The translations under genes were made by a program, and so were the position numbers. The notes under the pieces were generated by a model, which searched no databases, was not told where the DNA came from, and saw only the letters and a list, made by a program, of their open reading frames with translations. 64,000 nucleotides of DNA, from assembly GCF_017052465.1 (NCBI RefSeq), contig NZ_JAFHKT010000152.1, positions 1 through 64,000 on the forward strand, given 5' to 3'. Of this stretch, positions 47,318 through 56,747 are shown piece by piece (position 1 is the stretch's first letter; every line of letters starts with the position of its first letter). The DNA comes from Arthrobacter pascens (GTDB lineage Bacteria > Actinomycetota > Actinomycetes > Actinomycetales > Micrococcaceae).

Positions 47318-48754
47318 TCAGAGCAGGCGCATGGGGTCCACCGCTTCACCGTTCAGCCACGTCTCGAAGTGCGAGTGGCAGCCGGTGGAGTTGCCGGTGG
47401 TGCCCGAGTATGCGATCAGCTGCCCCTGGCTGACCTGCTGCCCCACCGACACCACGACGCTTGAGTTGTGGTAGTAGATGGTGGTGAGCGAGTTGCCCTG
47501 CACCACGCCGTGGGAGATCTTCACATTGTTCCCGCCGCCGTCGTCAGCCCATCCTGCGGAGAACACGGTGCCCGCTGCCGGCGCATAAACCGGTGTGCCG
47601 CAGCCTGCTCCGAAGTCGATGCCGGTGTGCATGTAGCCGCCGGAGCCGTAGAAATCCACGGTGCCGGGCGGAGTTGCCCGCCAGCCGAACCCTGACGTGA
47701 TCGGGACACCGTCCGAGAACGGGTGGCGCAGGCCAAAGGCCGACGGCGGACCTGCCACAGGCGGCACATAAGGCTGGATAATCCGGGCGCGGGCAGCGGC
47801 TTCGGCATCACCGCGGGCGCGGGCTTCGGCCTCGGCGCGGGCCCGGGCAGCAGCGGCGGCAGCTTCGGCTATCCGGCGCTGCTCAGCCAGCCAGGCTTCG
47901 CGCAGCTTCCGGTCCCGTTCGACAATTTCGGCGGCGACAGCCTGCTGCCGGGCCTGGACGGTTGCCAGCTTCTTCTGGATTCCGGGCTTGGCCGCTTCAA
48001 GTTCTTTGTTAAGGCGCGCCGTGTCCGCGATGAGCTTATCCACCTTGGCCTTCTTGGCGGCTGCTTCGTCACGGGCAACCTTTTCCTTTGCCAGCGCGGC
48101 ATCGGCTTTGGCCTTAAGGTCCTTGATCTCGGCTTCGACGGCTTCCAGGCGGGCCTGGGAATTCACGTTGGTGGCGTTCTGCTGTGACAGCTTGTCCATG
48201 GCCGAGTTCTGGCTCCGCATGGCCTGGTCCGCCATGTCGATCGTGTCGGTGAGGCTGCCGGTGTTGTTGGAGCCGAAGAAAAGGGTCAGGTTCGAAGGCA
48301 CGCCGCCTGATTTGTAGGCCTGCGTGGCGATCTGGCCGATCAACTTCTTGGTGCTGGCGATCTTCTGCTTGTCCGCATCGAGCTGCTGGGTGATCTTCGC
48401 CTTATTCTGCTGGGCTAGATCGACGCGGGCGGCCAGGGCCTCGACTTCCTTCACCGCGCTCGCCACCCGGCCCTGGGCCTCAAGCAGTGCCTGCTGGGCG
48501 CCCGGGAGCTGGCCACGGAACATCACGAGATCGGCGGCGGCCTTGGAGATTTTGGCATCCACGAATTCGAGGGACTGCTGGACACGGGAGGCTTCAGCCT
48601 TGAGCGCGGCCTGCTGGTCTTCCAGGTCACCGGCGAAAGCCGGGGCTGAGGCTCCCAGCCCGGCTGCCAGCACCACCGCGAGGGCGGCGCTGATGATCCT
48701 GTGCTGGCGCCCCGCCGGAACGCTCGGCAGGAACCGGCCGGGCTTCGCGATCAT
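47318..48754 (-). CDS. M23-family peptidoglycan hydrolase with coiled coil (EnvC/FtsEX-associated)
   Basis: A 478-residue secreted protein: signal peptide (about 20-42, ending APAFAG), long coiled coil (about 45-270), an Ala/Arg-rich stretch and a C-terminal LytM/M23 domain. Zinc ligands are HTGIDFG and HSHFE. Its position directly after ftsX suggests it is the hydrolase activated by FtsEX in division. ATG 48754 (AGAAGGAA) is preferred over 48775. Confidence 0.9.
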   Translation of the reverse strand: MIAKPGRFLPSVPAGRQHRIISAALAVVLAAGLGASAPAFAGDLEDQQAALKAEASRVQQSLEFVDAKISKAAADLVMFRGQLPGAQQALLEAQGRVASAVKEVEALAARVDLAQQNKAKITQQLDADKQKIASTKKLIGQIATQAYKSGGVPSNLTLFFGSNNTGSLTDTIDMADQAMRSQNSAMDKLSQQNATNVNSQARLEAVEAEIKDLKAKADAALAKEKVARDEAAAKKAKVDKLIADTARLNKELEAAKPGIQKKLATVQARQQAVAAEIVERDRKLREAWLAEQRRIAEAAAAAARARAEAEARARGDAEAAARARIIQPYVPPVAGPPSAFGLRHPFSDGVPITSGFGWRATPPGTVDFYGSGGYMHTGIDFGAGCGTPVYAPAAGTVFSAGWADDGGGNNVKISHGVVQGNSLTTIYYHNSSVVVSVGQQVSQGQLIAYSGTTGNSTGCHSHFETWLNGEAVDPMRLL

Positions 48755-48778
48755 GGGGATTCCTTCTGTATTCATGGA

Positions 48779-49693
48779 CTACACCCTCAAGTATCGGCGG
48801 AGAGTCAACAGAGATGAAGTGCCCGCCAGAACAACGCCCAGTCCAACGAGGGCTGGAGCGATCAACAGCGTCTGGGCCGGGGAAATGAACGCCGTGTCAG
48901 GGTACTGCTTTGACATGTATTCGCCAAGGAAGAAATGGGCCACCGCCCAAAGCGTGCCCGACGCCAAGGCTGCTCCAATGACCGCGGCGATCACGCCCTC
49001 CAGGATGAACGGCAGCTGGATGACTGTCTTGGATGCGCCCACGAGCCTCATGATGCCCGTCTCGCGACGCCGGCTGAACGCCGACAGCCTGATGGTGGTG
49101 GCAATGAGCAGGATGGCGCAAACCGTCATGACACCCGCGATGATCACCGCGACGAGGGAGGCTGCGTTCATGACGGAAAACAGCCGCTCCAGGACCTGAC
49201 GCTGATCGATCACCGTCTCCACACCCGGCTGGGAGGAAAAAGTCTCACTGATGATCTGGTATTTTTCCGGATCCTTCATGTTGATCCGGAAGGATGCGGG
49301 AAGCTGGTCCGGGGTGACGGAATCGACGATCGGAGAGTTCGAGAACTGTTCCTTGAAGTGCTTGTAGGCATCTTCCTTGGACTCAAACTGGAAGTCGTTG
49401 ATGTACTGGGACACGGCCGGTGATTCCAGAAGCGTCCGCAAATTGTCCTGCTGCTCGGGTGTCGCTGTACCGGAAGCGCAACCGGCCGCCGTCGACCCTT
49501 CACCGCAGAGGAAGATGGCCACCTGGACTTTGTCGTACCAGTAGCCCTTCATCTGGTTGATCTGCAGCTGGAGCATGCCTGCAGCACCGACGAACGTCAG
49601 CGAGACGAACGTGACCAGGATGACCGAAACCACCATGGACAGGTTCCGCCGCAGTCCGCTGCCGATTTCTCCGAGGATGAACTGGAGCCTCAC
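48779..49693 (-). CDS. ftsX: Cell-division ABC transporter permease FtsX
   Basis: A 304-residue membrane protein with about four helices, a large extracytoplasmic loop (about 45-170) and the conserved FtsX C-terminal domain (SVMNAASLVAVIIAGVMTVCAILLIATTIRLSAFSRRRETGIMRLVGASKTVIQLPF). Its ATG overlaps the ftsE stop by four bases. It transmits FtsE ATPase state to the periplasmic/cell wall hydrolase. Confidence 0.95.
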   Translation of the reverse strand: MRLQFILGEIGSGLRRNLSMVVSVILVTFVSLTFVGAAGMLQLQINQMKGYWYDKVQVAIFLCGEGSTAAGCASGTATPEQQDNLRTLLESPAVSQYINDFQFESKEDAYKHFKEQFSNSPIVDSVTPDQLPASFRINMKDPEKYQIISETFSSQPGVETVIDQRQVLERLFSVMNAASLVAVIIAGVMTVCAILLIATTIRLSAFSRRRETGIMRLVGASKTVIQLPFILEGVIAAVIGAALASGTLWAVAHFFLGEYMSKQYPDTAFISPAQTLLIAPALVGLGVVLAGTSSLLTLRRYLRV

Positions 49694-50511
49694 AGCCGGC
49701 TCTCCCCTGAACGCGCGGCGGCGTCACTGTCGGGCGACTGGCCGGGCATCGGTCCCGCCGGCGTCACGCCGGCATCGTCGCGTCCGCTGGCGTCCTTGAG
49801 CCTGCGGGACTGGCCGACAACGGGAATCATGGACGTATAGAGGGCACGGGCCTCGTCGCGGATGACGACGCCGTTCTTGAGTTCCACAACTCGCTTGCGC
49901 ATCTCGTTGACTATGTCGTCGTCGTGCGTGGCCATCACCACGGTGGTGCCGTTCTGGTTAATCTTGTCGAGGACACCCATGATGCCCATGGACGTTGTGG
50001 GATCCAGGTTGCCGGTGGGCTCGTCAGCCAGCAGGATGCCGGGCCGGTTGACCACGGCGCGGGCGATCGCAACGCGCTGCTGCTCGCCGCCGGAAAGCTC
50101 ATGCGGCATGCGCTTCTCTTTGCCCTCCAGGCCGACCGTCTTGAGGACCTCGGGGACGGTGTCCCGGATGACGCTGCGGCTCTTGCCGATGACCTGCATG
50201 GCAAAGGCGACGTTCGCGAACACATTCTTCTGCGGAAGCAGGCGGAAGTCCTGGAACACGACCCCGATTCCGCGGCGCAGCCTCGGCACCCGCCAACTCG
50301 AGATGTTGGCGACGTTCTGGCCCGCGACGTAGACGGCGCCGGACGTGGCGCGGTCTTCCTTGAGCACCAGGCGCAGGAAGGTCGACTTGCCGGATCCGGA
50401 TGCGCCGACGAGGAAGGCGAATTCACCACGGTCAATTTCAAGGGTGACAGAGTCCAGCGCGGGCCGGGTTGTCTGGTCGTAGACCTTGGTGACATTTTCG
50501 AAACGGATCAT
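49690..50511 (-). CDS. ftsE: Cell-division ATP-binding protein FtsE
   Basis: A 273-residue ABC ATPase with Walker A GASGSGKST, signature LSGGEQQR and Walker B ILLADEPTGNLD. The C-terminal tail of about 45 residues beyond the family core is rich in Pro/Gly/Asp and acidic. ATG 50511 (MIRFENVTKVY) is preferred over the open extension to 50553. Confidence 0.94.
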   Translation of the reverse strand: MIRFENVTKVYDQTTRPALDSVTLEIDRGEFAFLVGASGSGKSTFLRLVLKEDRATSGAVYVAGQNVANISSWRVPRLRRGIGVVFQDFRLLPQKNVFANVAFAMQVIGKSRSVIRDTVPEVLKTVGLEGKEKRMPHELSGGEQQRVAIARAVVNRPGILLADEPTGNLDPTTSMGIMGVLDKINQNGTTVVMATHDDDIVNEMRKRVVELKNGVVIRDEARALYTSMIPVVGQSRRLKDASGRDDAGVTPAGPMPGQSPDSDAAARSGESRL

Positions 50512-50701
50512 GATCCTATGAACCCTGCAGGGCCTTGTTAGCCTGGTCTGCAACCGGTGCGGGGGCTTTCGCTTGGGGAAGTAGAGCTCCGGCCCCTCGA
50601 CTATACCTACGGGGAACGGCGCTCCCGGGGGAGTCAGGAGGGCGTGTCGCCCGATTGCGGGCGAATGTCTGCTGACACGTCGGCAGGCCGTCCAACGGAG
50701 C

Positions 50702-51817
50702 CTACTTTTCGGCGTTACGGTTGTCTGTGCGCCATCGGATTCCAGCTTCGATGAAGTCGTCGATGGCGCCGTCGAACACGGCCGAGGTGTTGCCGACTTC
50801 GTGCTCGGTCCGTAAGTCCTTCACCATTTGGTACGGGTTCAGGACGTAGGAGCGCATCTGGTCGCCCCAGGATGCCTTGACGTCGCCGGCGAACGCCTTC
50901 TTCTCGGCGTCCTCCTGCTCCTTCTTAAGCAGCAGCAGCCTGGACTGGAGCACGCGCAGTGCGGCGGCACGGTTCTGCAGCTGGGACTTCTCGTTCTGCA
51001 TGGACACGACGGTGCCCGTGGGGATGTGGGTCAGCCGGACCGCGGAGTCCGTGGTGTTGACCGACTGCCCGCCCGGGCCCGAGGACCTGAAGACGTCCAC
51101 GCGGATCTCGTTGTCCGGGATCTCGATGGAGTCGGTCTGCTCAATGAGCGGGATGACCTCCACCGCGGCGAAGGACGTCTGCCGGCGGCCCTGGTTGTCG
51201 AAGGGGCTGATCCGGACTAGCCGGTGTGTGCCTGCTTCAACGCTCAGCGTGCCGAAGGCGTACGGCGCATTGACTTCGAAGGTCGCGGACTTGAGCCCAG
51301 CCTCCTCCGCATAGGACGTATCCATGACGGTGGTGGGATAGCCGTGGCGTTCGGCCCAGCGCAGGTACATCCGGAGCAGCATTTCCGCGAAATCTGCGGC
51401 ATCGACGCCGCCGGCCCCCGCACGGATGGTCACCACGGCCTCGCGCTCGTCGTATTCACCGGACAGCAGCGTGACGACTTCCAGCTCCTCCAGGGATTTG
51501 CGGATCGATTCGAGTTCCGCCGCGGCCTCACCCATGGAGTCGGCGTCGTCCTCGTCCTGGCCCAGTTCCACCAGGACCTCGAGGTCGTCGATGCGGGAGA
51601 CCAGCTTGGTCAAACGCTCGAGTTCGGACTGGCGGTGGGAAAGGCGCGAGGTGATGATCTGCGCGGCCGCGGGGTCGTCCCAAAGATTCGGTTCGCCGGC
51701 ACGCTCGCTCAGTTCTGCGATGTCTTCCTTCAGCGCCTCGACATTGGTGACGTTCTCAATGGAGGTGTAGGTGGCGCGCAAGGCGCGGATCTCTGCAGAA
51801 AAATCAATTTGAGCCAT
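50702..51817 (-). CDS. prfB: Peptide chain release factor 2
   Basis: A 371-residue RF2 with the catalytic GGQ (SSGPGGQSVNTTDSAVRLTH) and the stop-recognition SPF motif (RISPFDNQG). It recognises UGA/UAA. No internal UGA frameshift site is present, so autoregulation by frameshifting is absent as in other actinobacteria. A TAGGCT element is nine bases upstream. Confidence 0.95.
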   Translation of the reverse strand: MAQIDFSAEIRALRATYTSIENVTNVEALKEDIAELSERAGEPNLWDDPAAAQIITSRLSHRQSELERLTKLVSRIDDLEVLVELGQDEDDADSMGEAAAELESIRKSLEELEVVTLLSGEYDEREAVVTIRAGAGGVDAADFAEMLLRMYLRWAERHGYPTTVMDTSYAEEAGLKSATFEVNAPYAFGTLSVEAGTHRLVRISPFDNQGRRQTSFAAVEVIPLIEQTDSIEIPDNEIRVDVFRSSGPGGQSVNTTDSAVRLTHIPTGTVVSMQNEKSQLQNRAAALRVLQSRLLLLKKEQEDAEKKAFAGDVKASWGDQMRSYVLNPYQMVKDLRTEHEVGNTSAVFDGAIDDFIEAGIRWRTDNRNAEK

Positions 51818-51826
51818 GGTTGTTTA

Positions 51827-51832
51827 AGCCTA
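51827..51832 (-). promoter_or_regulatory. -10 element TAGGCT upstream of prfB
   Basis: On the minus strand TAGGCT ends nine bases before the prfB ATG, giving a transcript with an almost absent leader. Confidence 0.4.
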
Positions 51833-51873
51833 CGCTATCCACCTCCTCCGGCCGGACCGTGAGCGCGTACGCT

Positions 51874-52356
51874 TCAGCGCGTGAGCCTGGACCGGGCAGT
51901 GGATGACGCTTCTATCCTTATGCCGTCCGGCACCAGGAAGTTCACCACCGGAGGATGGACTGCCGCGCTGAGAACCACGACGGCGGTGGAGCCGTCGGGC
52001 GTGCCCGTTGCCGGAGCGACGGTCAGCGCGGAGTGGCGCCCAAACGCGCCGTTCCGGTTGAGGTAGTCGCTGGCCGCGCTTCTGACGCGCTCACCGCTCA
52101 GTGCGGCGCTGGGAGTGCCGCCGGCCGTTTCCACCTGGCCCAGGGTGAAGCTGCCCGCGGCAGCAACGGACGCTCCGTCGGCCAGGGACAGGAGCTTCTT
52201 ATGTTCGATGTACAGGCTGGAGGCGGCCATCACCACGGTGCTGACCAGTAGCGCCAGCATGACAAAGCCGATGACGAGCACGGTTATCTGCCCGTCTTCG
52301 GCGGGCGCGCTCCCGGGCGGGCCGGCGGATGGCGGGCGGGGCACGCGATGGATCAA
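51874..52356 (-). CDS. Pilus assembly protein TadG-like
   Basis: A 160-residue protein with one N-terminal membrane helix after the motif EDGQITVLVIGFVMLALLVSTVVMAASSLYIEHKKLLSLADGAS, resembling TadE/TadG minor pilin-like proteins. The site G|QITVL lacks the usual Glu at position 5. Its TTG start overlaps the upstream stop (TTGA). Last gene of the tad operon. Confidence 0.75.
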   Translation of the reverse strand: MIHRVPRPPSAGPPGSAPAEDGQITVLVIGFVMLALLVSTVVMAASSLYIEHKKLLSLADGASVAAAGSFTLGQVETAGGTPSAALSGERVRSAASDYLNRNGAFGRHSALTVAPATGTPDGSTAVVVLSAAVHPPVVNFLVPDGIRIEASSTARSRLTR

Positions 52357-52883
52357 CGGAACCTGCCCACGATCTGGGTTGCCGTGGCGTTCAGTTGGCC
52401 GGCACTGAGGTGCAACGCGTCGCTGAAGGGGACAAAGGGCAGCGGCACACTGAGGTGCACCGTCACGGTGACCGCAGACCCTGCGGCCATGCAGTCGCTA
52501 CGGTCACACGTCACTTCAACCCGGGCGTTTTCGGCAGGATGGCCGTAGTCGGCTATGGCCATCACGGCCGCTTGCTCTGCTGCTGCCCTGCCGGACGACT
52601 CGTCGGGCTGGGCCACGAATATCTTCGCCGCCTGGTCTGCCGCTCCAACCACGGCAAACGAACCTCCCTGTATCTGGCCGACAGTAATGATGAAGTACAC
52701 CACGGGCACCATGAGCAGCAGCCCCAGGAAAGTGAACTCCACGACTGCGCTCCCCCGCTCGCCCGGGTCTTCGCCCGGATATCCAGGGTCGACGCCCGGT
52801 GCTTCGCCGGGTCGGCCGGCCCTTGGCTGTCCTGCAGGACACGGCGAGTGCCGGAGTTCAGTTGTTGATCGCTGCATGTCCAC
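52353..52883 (-). CDS. TadE-like pseudopilin (second copy)
   Basis: A 176-residue protein with a Pro/Gly-rich N-terminus, the prepilin-like site ERG|SAVVEF with Glu at +5, and one hydrophobic helix. Likely a minor pilin. Start is GTG 52883 or ATG 52877; both overlap the preceding tadE. Confidence 0.8.
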   Translation of the reverse strand: MDMQRSTTELRHSPCPAGQPRAGRPGEAPGVDPGYPGEDPGERGSAVVEFTFLGLLLMVPVVYFIITVGQIQGGSFAVVGAADQAAKIFVAQPDESSGRAAAEQAAVMAIADYGHPAENARVEVTCDRSDCMAAGSAVTVTVHLSVPLPFVPFSDALHLSAGQLNATATQIVGRFR

Positions 52884-53250
52884 TTACTTCCAACAAACCC
52901 CGCGGGCCGATCAAACCGATTACCGGCATCGGCGCCCTGACGGTCACCTCCAGCGCGCGCAGCCCTTGAAAAGTGACCTCGCGTGTCTGAATGTCCTGCG
53001 CGAAGTCAGCGTTGAGCGCGGTGTGGATGAGCTCACCCGTGCGTTGCCGCGCGTCGCTGACGCTGCGGTCGGCCAAGGTCCCATACCGAGCGCCCGAGGC
53101 CGCGGCATCGATCAGCGTGTTCCGGACGTGCAGCACGAGCGCCAGCTGGATGATGGCGAGAAAGAACATCGTGAGCAGCCCACCCACCAGGACGAAGTCG
53201 ACGACCGCGGAACCTCTCTCGCGCTCGGAACGGCCAGCGACCGGCATCAT
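52858..53250 (-). CDS. TadE-family pseudopilin (first copy)
   Basis: A 130-residue protein with ERG|SAVVDF (Asp at +5), one membrane helix and a beta-rich C-terminal domain. Together with the second copy it is expected to prime or decorate the Tad pilus. Confidence 0.82.
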   Translation of the reverse strand: MMPVAGRSERERGSAVVDFVLVGGLLTMFFLAIIQLALVLHVRNTLIDAAASGARYGTLADRSVSDARQRTGELIHTALNADFAQDIQTREVTFQGLRALEVTVRAPMPVIGLIGPRGLLEVSGHAAINN

Positions 53251-53253
53251 CGC

Positions 53254-53505
53254 CTATTTTCCGACCGTGTCCATTGCCTGGTTGAACATGGCTTCCAGCG
53301 CCGGTCCGGCGAGGGCGAGCAGCGCCGCCACCAGCACCGCCGACATGAGGGTGATCATGACCCAGCCCGGAACATCTCCCCGCTCACCGTGATCACGGCC
53401 GAGGGTGTCGCCGCGGCGGTGCTGCCCGATCGAGGCCGCAGCTCGCCCGATGCCCAACCCGAGCGCGCGCACTAGTGCAATTCCATGCCTGGCCATGAGT
53501 GTCAT
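53254..53505 (-). CDS. Flp-like small pilin candidate
   Basis: An 83-residue protein between tadC and tadE genes, the place of flp/DUF4244. A basic N-terminus precedes the helix VPGWVMITLMSAVLVAALLALAGPAL and a short tail. The RG|DVPGW site lacks the conserved Glu5 of type IVb pilins, so whether it is processed is uncertain. Confidence 0.65.
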   Translation of the reverse strand: MTLMARHGIALVRALGLGIGRAAASIGQHRRGDTLGRDHGERGDVPGWVMITLMSAVLVAALLALAGPALEAMFNQAMDTVGK

Positions 53506-53601
53506 TTGGTTTCCGTTTCCTTGAGATGGTGAGTACTGGCTAAGGACGATGCGGATTTCCGCAGGCGGTCAGGGGCAGGGATCTGGTGGCCACCGCGAAC
53601 T

Positions 53602-54543
53602 TCACAGATTCAGGCTCAGCGCGGCCAGGCCAGGGAACACGGCAAATACCACGGTGAGGGGCAACACCCCGAAGACAAGCGGCACCATCATCGCGATTTC
53701 TTTCTTTCCGGCGGACTCCATCAGATCGCGTTTTGCGGTGTCCCGGACATCCTGGGCCTGGGCCCTCAGTACGTCGGCCAAGGGCGTGCCCCTCTCCACT
53801 GCGACGATGATTCCGTCCACGAAACGGATGAGCGGCCCGAGGTCGGTCCGGGAAGAGAACTCCTGCAGGGCCTCCACGAGGGGCTTTCCCGCACGCGTTT
53901 CAGCGAGCACCTTTTCAAACTCCTTGGCGAGCTCCCCGCGGGCACTCCTGCAAACCCGGTCCAATGCACCGGTGGCGCTCTCCCCTGCGCCCACCGCCAG
54001 CGCCATCAGCTCAGCAAGGCTCGGAAACTCGGCCATCATTCTGCCCTCCCGTTTCCTGATCTGCACTCCCAGCCAGTAATCGCGGAAGAGGAATCCGCCG
54101 ACAGCGCTTCCGGCCGCTACTACGACAGCCAGCACCGGGCTGAACCGCCCCGCCATGGCACCCAGGGCTATCAACCCGACGGTGGCCAAGAAGCCGCCCA
54201 CGGCCCAGAGAAGCTGTTCAGCGCGGAAATGCACCGGCAGTTTGCTGATTCCTGCCTGCGCCAGCCTGCGTGCCAGGACCGAGGATCCCAGGTTGAACCT
54301 GCCCAGCTTCGCCAGCCCGTCCCTGATCAGGGGACGGACGATACGCTCGAGCGGGCCGAAGGGCGTGAGATTGTGGTCAGCTGCCATAAGCAGCCGGGAT
54401 TCCACATTCTGGGCCTTGAGCTGCGGCTCTATCCGCTCCACAAAGGAGACGGGCCGCATGAACGGAAGGCGGACGAGAAGTAGCCACAGTCCCGCGCCGA
54501 GGAGTATGCCGCACGCGATCGCTGCTGCCGGGACGGTCGTCAT
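53602..54543 (-). CDS. tadC: Type II secretion F-domain protein, TadC-like
   Basis: A 313-residue inner-membrane platform protein with the T2SSF domain (FPSLAELMALAVGAGESATGALDRVC) and about four membrane helices. Overlaps tadB by four bases. Confidence 0.88.
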   Translation of the reverse strand: MTTVPAAAIACGILLGAGLWLLLVRLPFMRPVSFVERIEPQLKAQNVESRLLMAADHNLTPFGPLERIVRPLIRDGLAKLGRFNLGSSVLARRLAQAGISKLPVHFRAEQLLWAVGGFLATVGLIALGAMAGRFSPVLAVVVAAGSAVGGFLFRDYWLGVQIRKREGRMMAEFPSLAELMALAVGAGESATGALDRVCRSARGELAKEFEKVLAETRAGKPLVEALQEFSSRTDLGPLIRFVDGIIVAVERGTPLADVLRAQAQDVRDTAKRDLMESAGKKEIAMMVPLVFGVLPLTVVFAVFPGLAALSLNL

Positions 54544-55397
54544 CGCAGGACCCTCTCCTCTTCAGGAAGCGCACCGATCCGCAGCATGATCGAGTAGCAC
54601 ACCATGGAAACCACCAGCCCTCCGACCAAGACCCCGGCACCCATCGGCGTGTTGTAGGCGGCCACTGCCTCCGGACGGCTCACCAGTAAGACCATGACGA
54701 TCCAGGGGGCCGCGACGGCGAGCCGGGCCGCGTTCACCGTCCAGGACTGCCTGGCTTCGAGTTCGCTTCGGGTCCTGGCACTTTCGCGGAGGAATTCGGC
54801 AAGCGTCCCCAGGAGCCTGCCGAGGTCGGAACCGCCCACTTCCCTCGTGAGCCTCAGCGCTTCGATGATGCGGTCGGCCACCGGATCAGCAAGACGTTCC
54901 TTGAGTTTGTTCAGTGAAGCATCGAACTGGCCACCCGCCCTGTAGTCGGAGCCGAAGTCACGAAACACGTGACGAAGTTCCTCCGGCCCCTTCTCACCCA
55001 GCTGGATGAGGGCTTCGGGCAGCGAGAGACCTGCCCGGATGGCAGATCTGAGGTGGTCCACGACATCCGGCCAGAGCCGACGCAAAACGGCAGTCCGCCG
55101 TCGGGCACGCCATCTGACTGCCACGACGGGAAGCCAGGCTCCGAACAGCCCGAAACACAATGAAACCGGCCATGACTTGCTGACGGCGAAGAAGACCAAC
55201 GTCACGAAAAGGCCAAGCCCCAGGCAACTGCCGATGAGACCGGCGCCTGTAACCTTTTCAACGCCGGCCGCGAGCAGCAGGTCATGGAGGCGGCTGCTCC
55301 TCGGCTCACGCCTGACGGTTTCCGGCTGCGCCCAGGCCGACCACCAGACGAGGAAGAGTCCTGCTCCCACCAGCACGCCAAGTAGCGGGGCCATCAC
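54540..55397 (-). CDS. tadB: Type II secretion F-domain protein, TadB-like
   Basis: A 285-residue platform protein with helices near the N- and C-termini and a central T2SSF domain (DVVDHLRSAIRAGLSLPEALIQLGEKGPEELRHVF). Partner of TadC and the CpaF ATPase; overlaps each by four bases. Confidence 0.88.
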   Translation of the reverse strand: MMAPLLGVLVGAGLFLVWWSAWAQPETVRREPRSSRLHDLLLAAGVEKVTGAGLIGSCLGLGLFVTLVFFAVSKSWPVSLCFGLFGAWLPVVAVRWRARRRTAVLRRLWPDVVDHLRSAIRAGLSLPEALIQLGEKGPEELRHVFRDFGSDYRAGGQFDASLNKLKERLADPVADRIIEALRLTREVGGSDLGRLLGTLAEFLRESARTRSELEARQSWTVNAARLAVAAPWIVMVLLVSRPEAVAAYNTPMGAGVLVGGLVVSMVCYSIMLRIGALPEEERVLR

Positions 55398-56617
55398 CGT
55401 GACTCCAGTAATGCCGCAACGTCGTAACCCGCTCTCGCGAACTTCTCAGGCGCAGGCATCGAGCTGGCACTTGGCTGCAGCTGTCCATCGACCAGGGAAA
55501 AGACCATCGACGACTCTATGACGCCGTTCTCGACCCTCCTTCCCAGGGACAGGATCTCGGTCACCCGTCTGCGACCGTTCACCTGCCGGCTGCAGTGGAC
55601 CACGAGGTCGATGCAGGAGGCAACGGTGGGGACAACGAAGGCACTTGAAATGTTTTCTCCGGCCAGCAACGGAAGGGTGCAGATCTTCGTCACGGCATCA
55701 TGGGCCGAATTCGCATGGACGGTGCACATTCCGGGAAGCCCTGAATTCAAGGCGATCAGCATGTCGAGGCTTTCCGCTTCCCGTACCTCGCCGACCACCA
55801 GGCGGTCCGGGCGCATCCGCAGCGCCTCCTTGACCAGCCGGCGCAGCGGGATCTCCCCCTCGCCTTCGAGATTTGGCTGGCGGCACTGAAGTCCCACCAC
55901 GTCACGCAGCGGAAACTGCAGCTCAAAGATTTCCTCAACGGTGATAACCCGCTCGCGGCTGCCGATGCTGGCGGCCAGGCAGTTCAGCATGGTGGTCTTG
56001 CCCGCCTGGGTGGCGCCCGATACCAGGATATTCAGTCCGCTGGCCACCGCCGCACCGAGAAACCGCGCAGACTGCGGTGTCAGGGTTCCAAGGTCGACGA
56101 GGTGCTCGAGACGGCTCGCCTTGACGACGAACTTGCGGATATTTATGGCCCAGTGCCGCTTCGTCACGTCGGGAATGACCACATGCAGCCGGGAACCGTC
56201 CGGCAGTGCCGCGTCCACAAACGGCGAAGACATGTCGAGGCGCCGTCCCGAGCTTTTGAGCATCCGCTCTACGAGATCGCGCACCTGTTGGTCAGTAAGG
56301 TTGAGCGACGTGAGCTCGGATTCGCCGTTCCGGGCCACGTAGACCTCGTTGGGCGCGTTGATCCAGACTTCCTCGATGGCCGGATCGTCGAGCAGCGGCT
56401 GCAGGACGCCGAAACCCGCCACGGCGTCAAAGACGAACCTCCGTGCGGTGTCAGCGGAACCAAGCGGAGGCAGCGGACCCATCAGGGCGCGTTCGTCATA
56501 ATCGCTGACAGCCGCGTCAACGAGCCGCCTGACCTCCCCTGCCTGCCGGAGGGGGTCCAGCCCCCGCCGACGGATGAGCTCCCGAACTTCGTCCTCGACT
56601 ATCCGCACAGCATCCAT
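55394..56617 (-). CDS. cpaF: CpaF/TadA-type secretion ATPase
   Basis: A 407-residue hexameric ATPase driving pilus assembly. The Walker A reads SGATQAGKTT rather than the usual GGTGSGKTT. Walker B is in RLVVGEVREAESLDML, with Asp-box HWAINIRKF and LPGMCTVHANSAHDA. ATG 56617 follows a G-rich site. Overlaps tadB by four bases. No TadZ-like gene precedes it. Confidence 0.9.
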   Translation of the reverse strand: MDAVRIVEDEVRELIRRRGLDPLRQAGEVRRLVDAAVSDYDERALMGPLPPLGSADTARRFVFDAVAGFGVLQPLLDDPAIEEVWINAPNEVYVARNGESELTSLNLTDQQVRDLVERMLKSSGRRLDMSSPFVDAALPDGSRLHVVIPDVTKRHWAINIRKFVVKASRLEHLVDLGTLTPQSARFLGAAVASGLNILVSGATQAGKTTMLNCLAASIGSRERVITVEEIFELQFPLRDVVGLQCRQPNLEGEGEIPLRRLVKEALRMRPDRLVVGEVREAESLDMLIALNSGLPGMCTVHANSAHDAVTKICTLPLLAGENISSAFVVPTVASCIDLVVHCSRQVNGRRRVTEILSLGRRVENGVIESSMVFSLVDGQLQPSASSMPAPEKFARAGYDVAALLESR

Positions 56618-56747
56618 GACGCCCCCCGTACGCCTGCCACCCCCAGCGGAGGCAGTGCAACTGGGTTAAAGCTAAGGGATGCGGATCACCAGGCATAGTC
56701 AAACGTGCCAAGTTGTGGATAAGTGGGGGAATGCCCTGGCTGCGGGG

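Noticed and set aside
50702..51817. Programmed frameshift in prfB
   Set aside because: The whole protein reads in one frame from ATG; no early UGA with slippery site is present.
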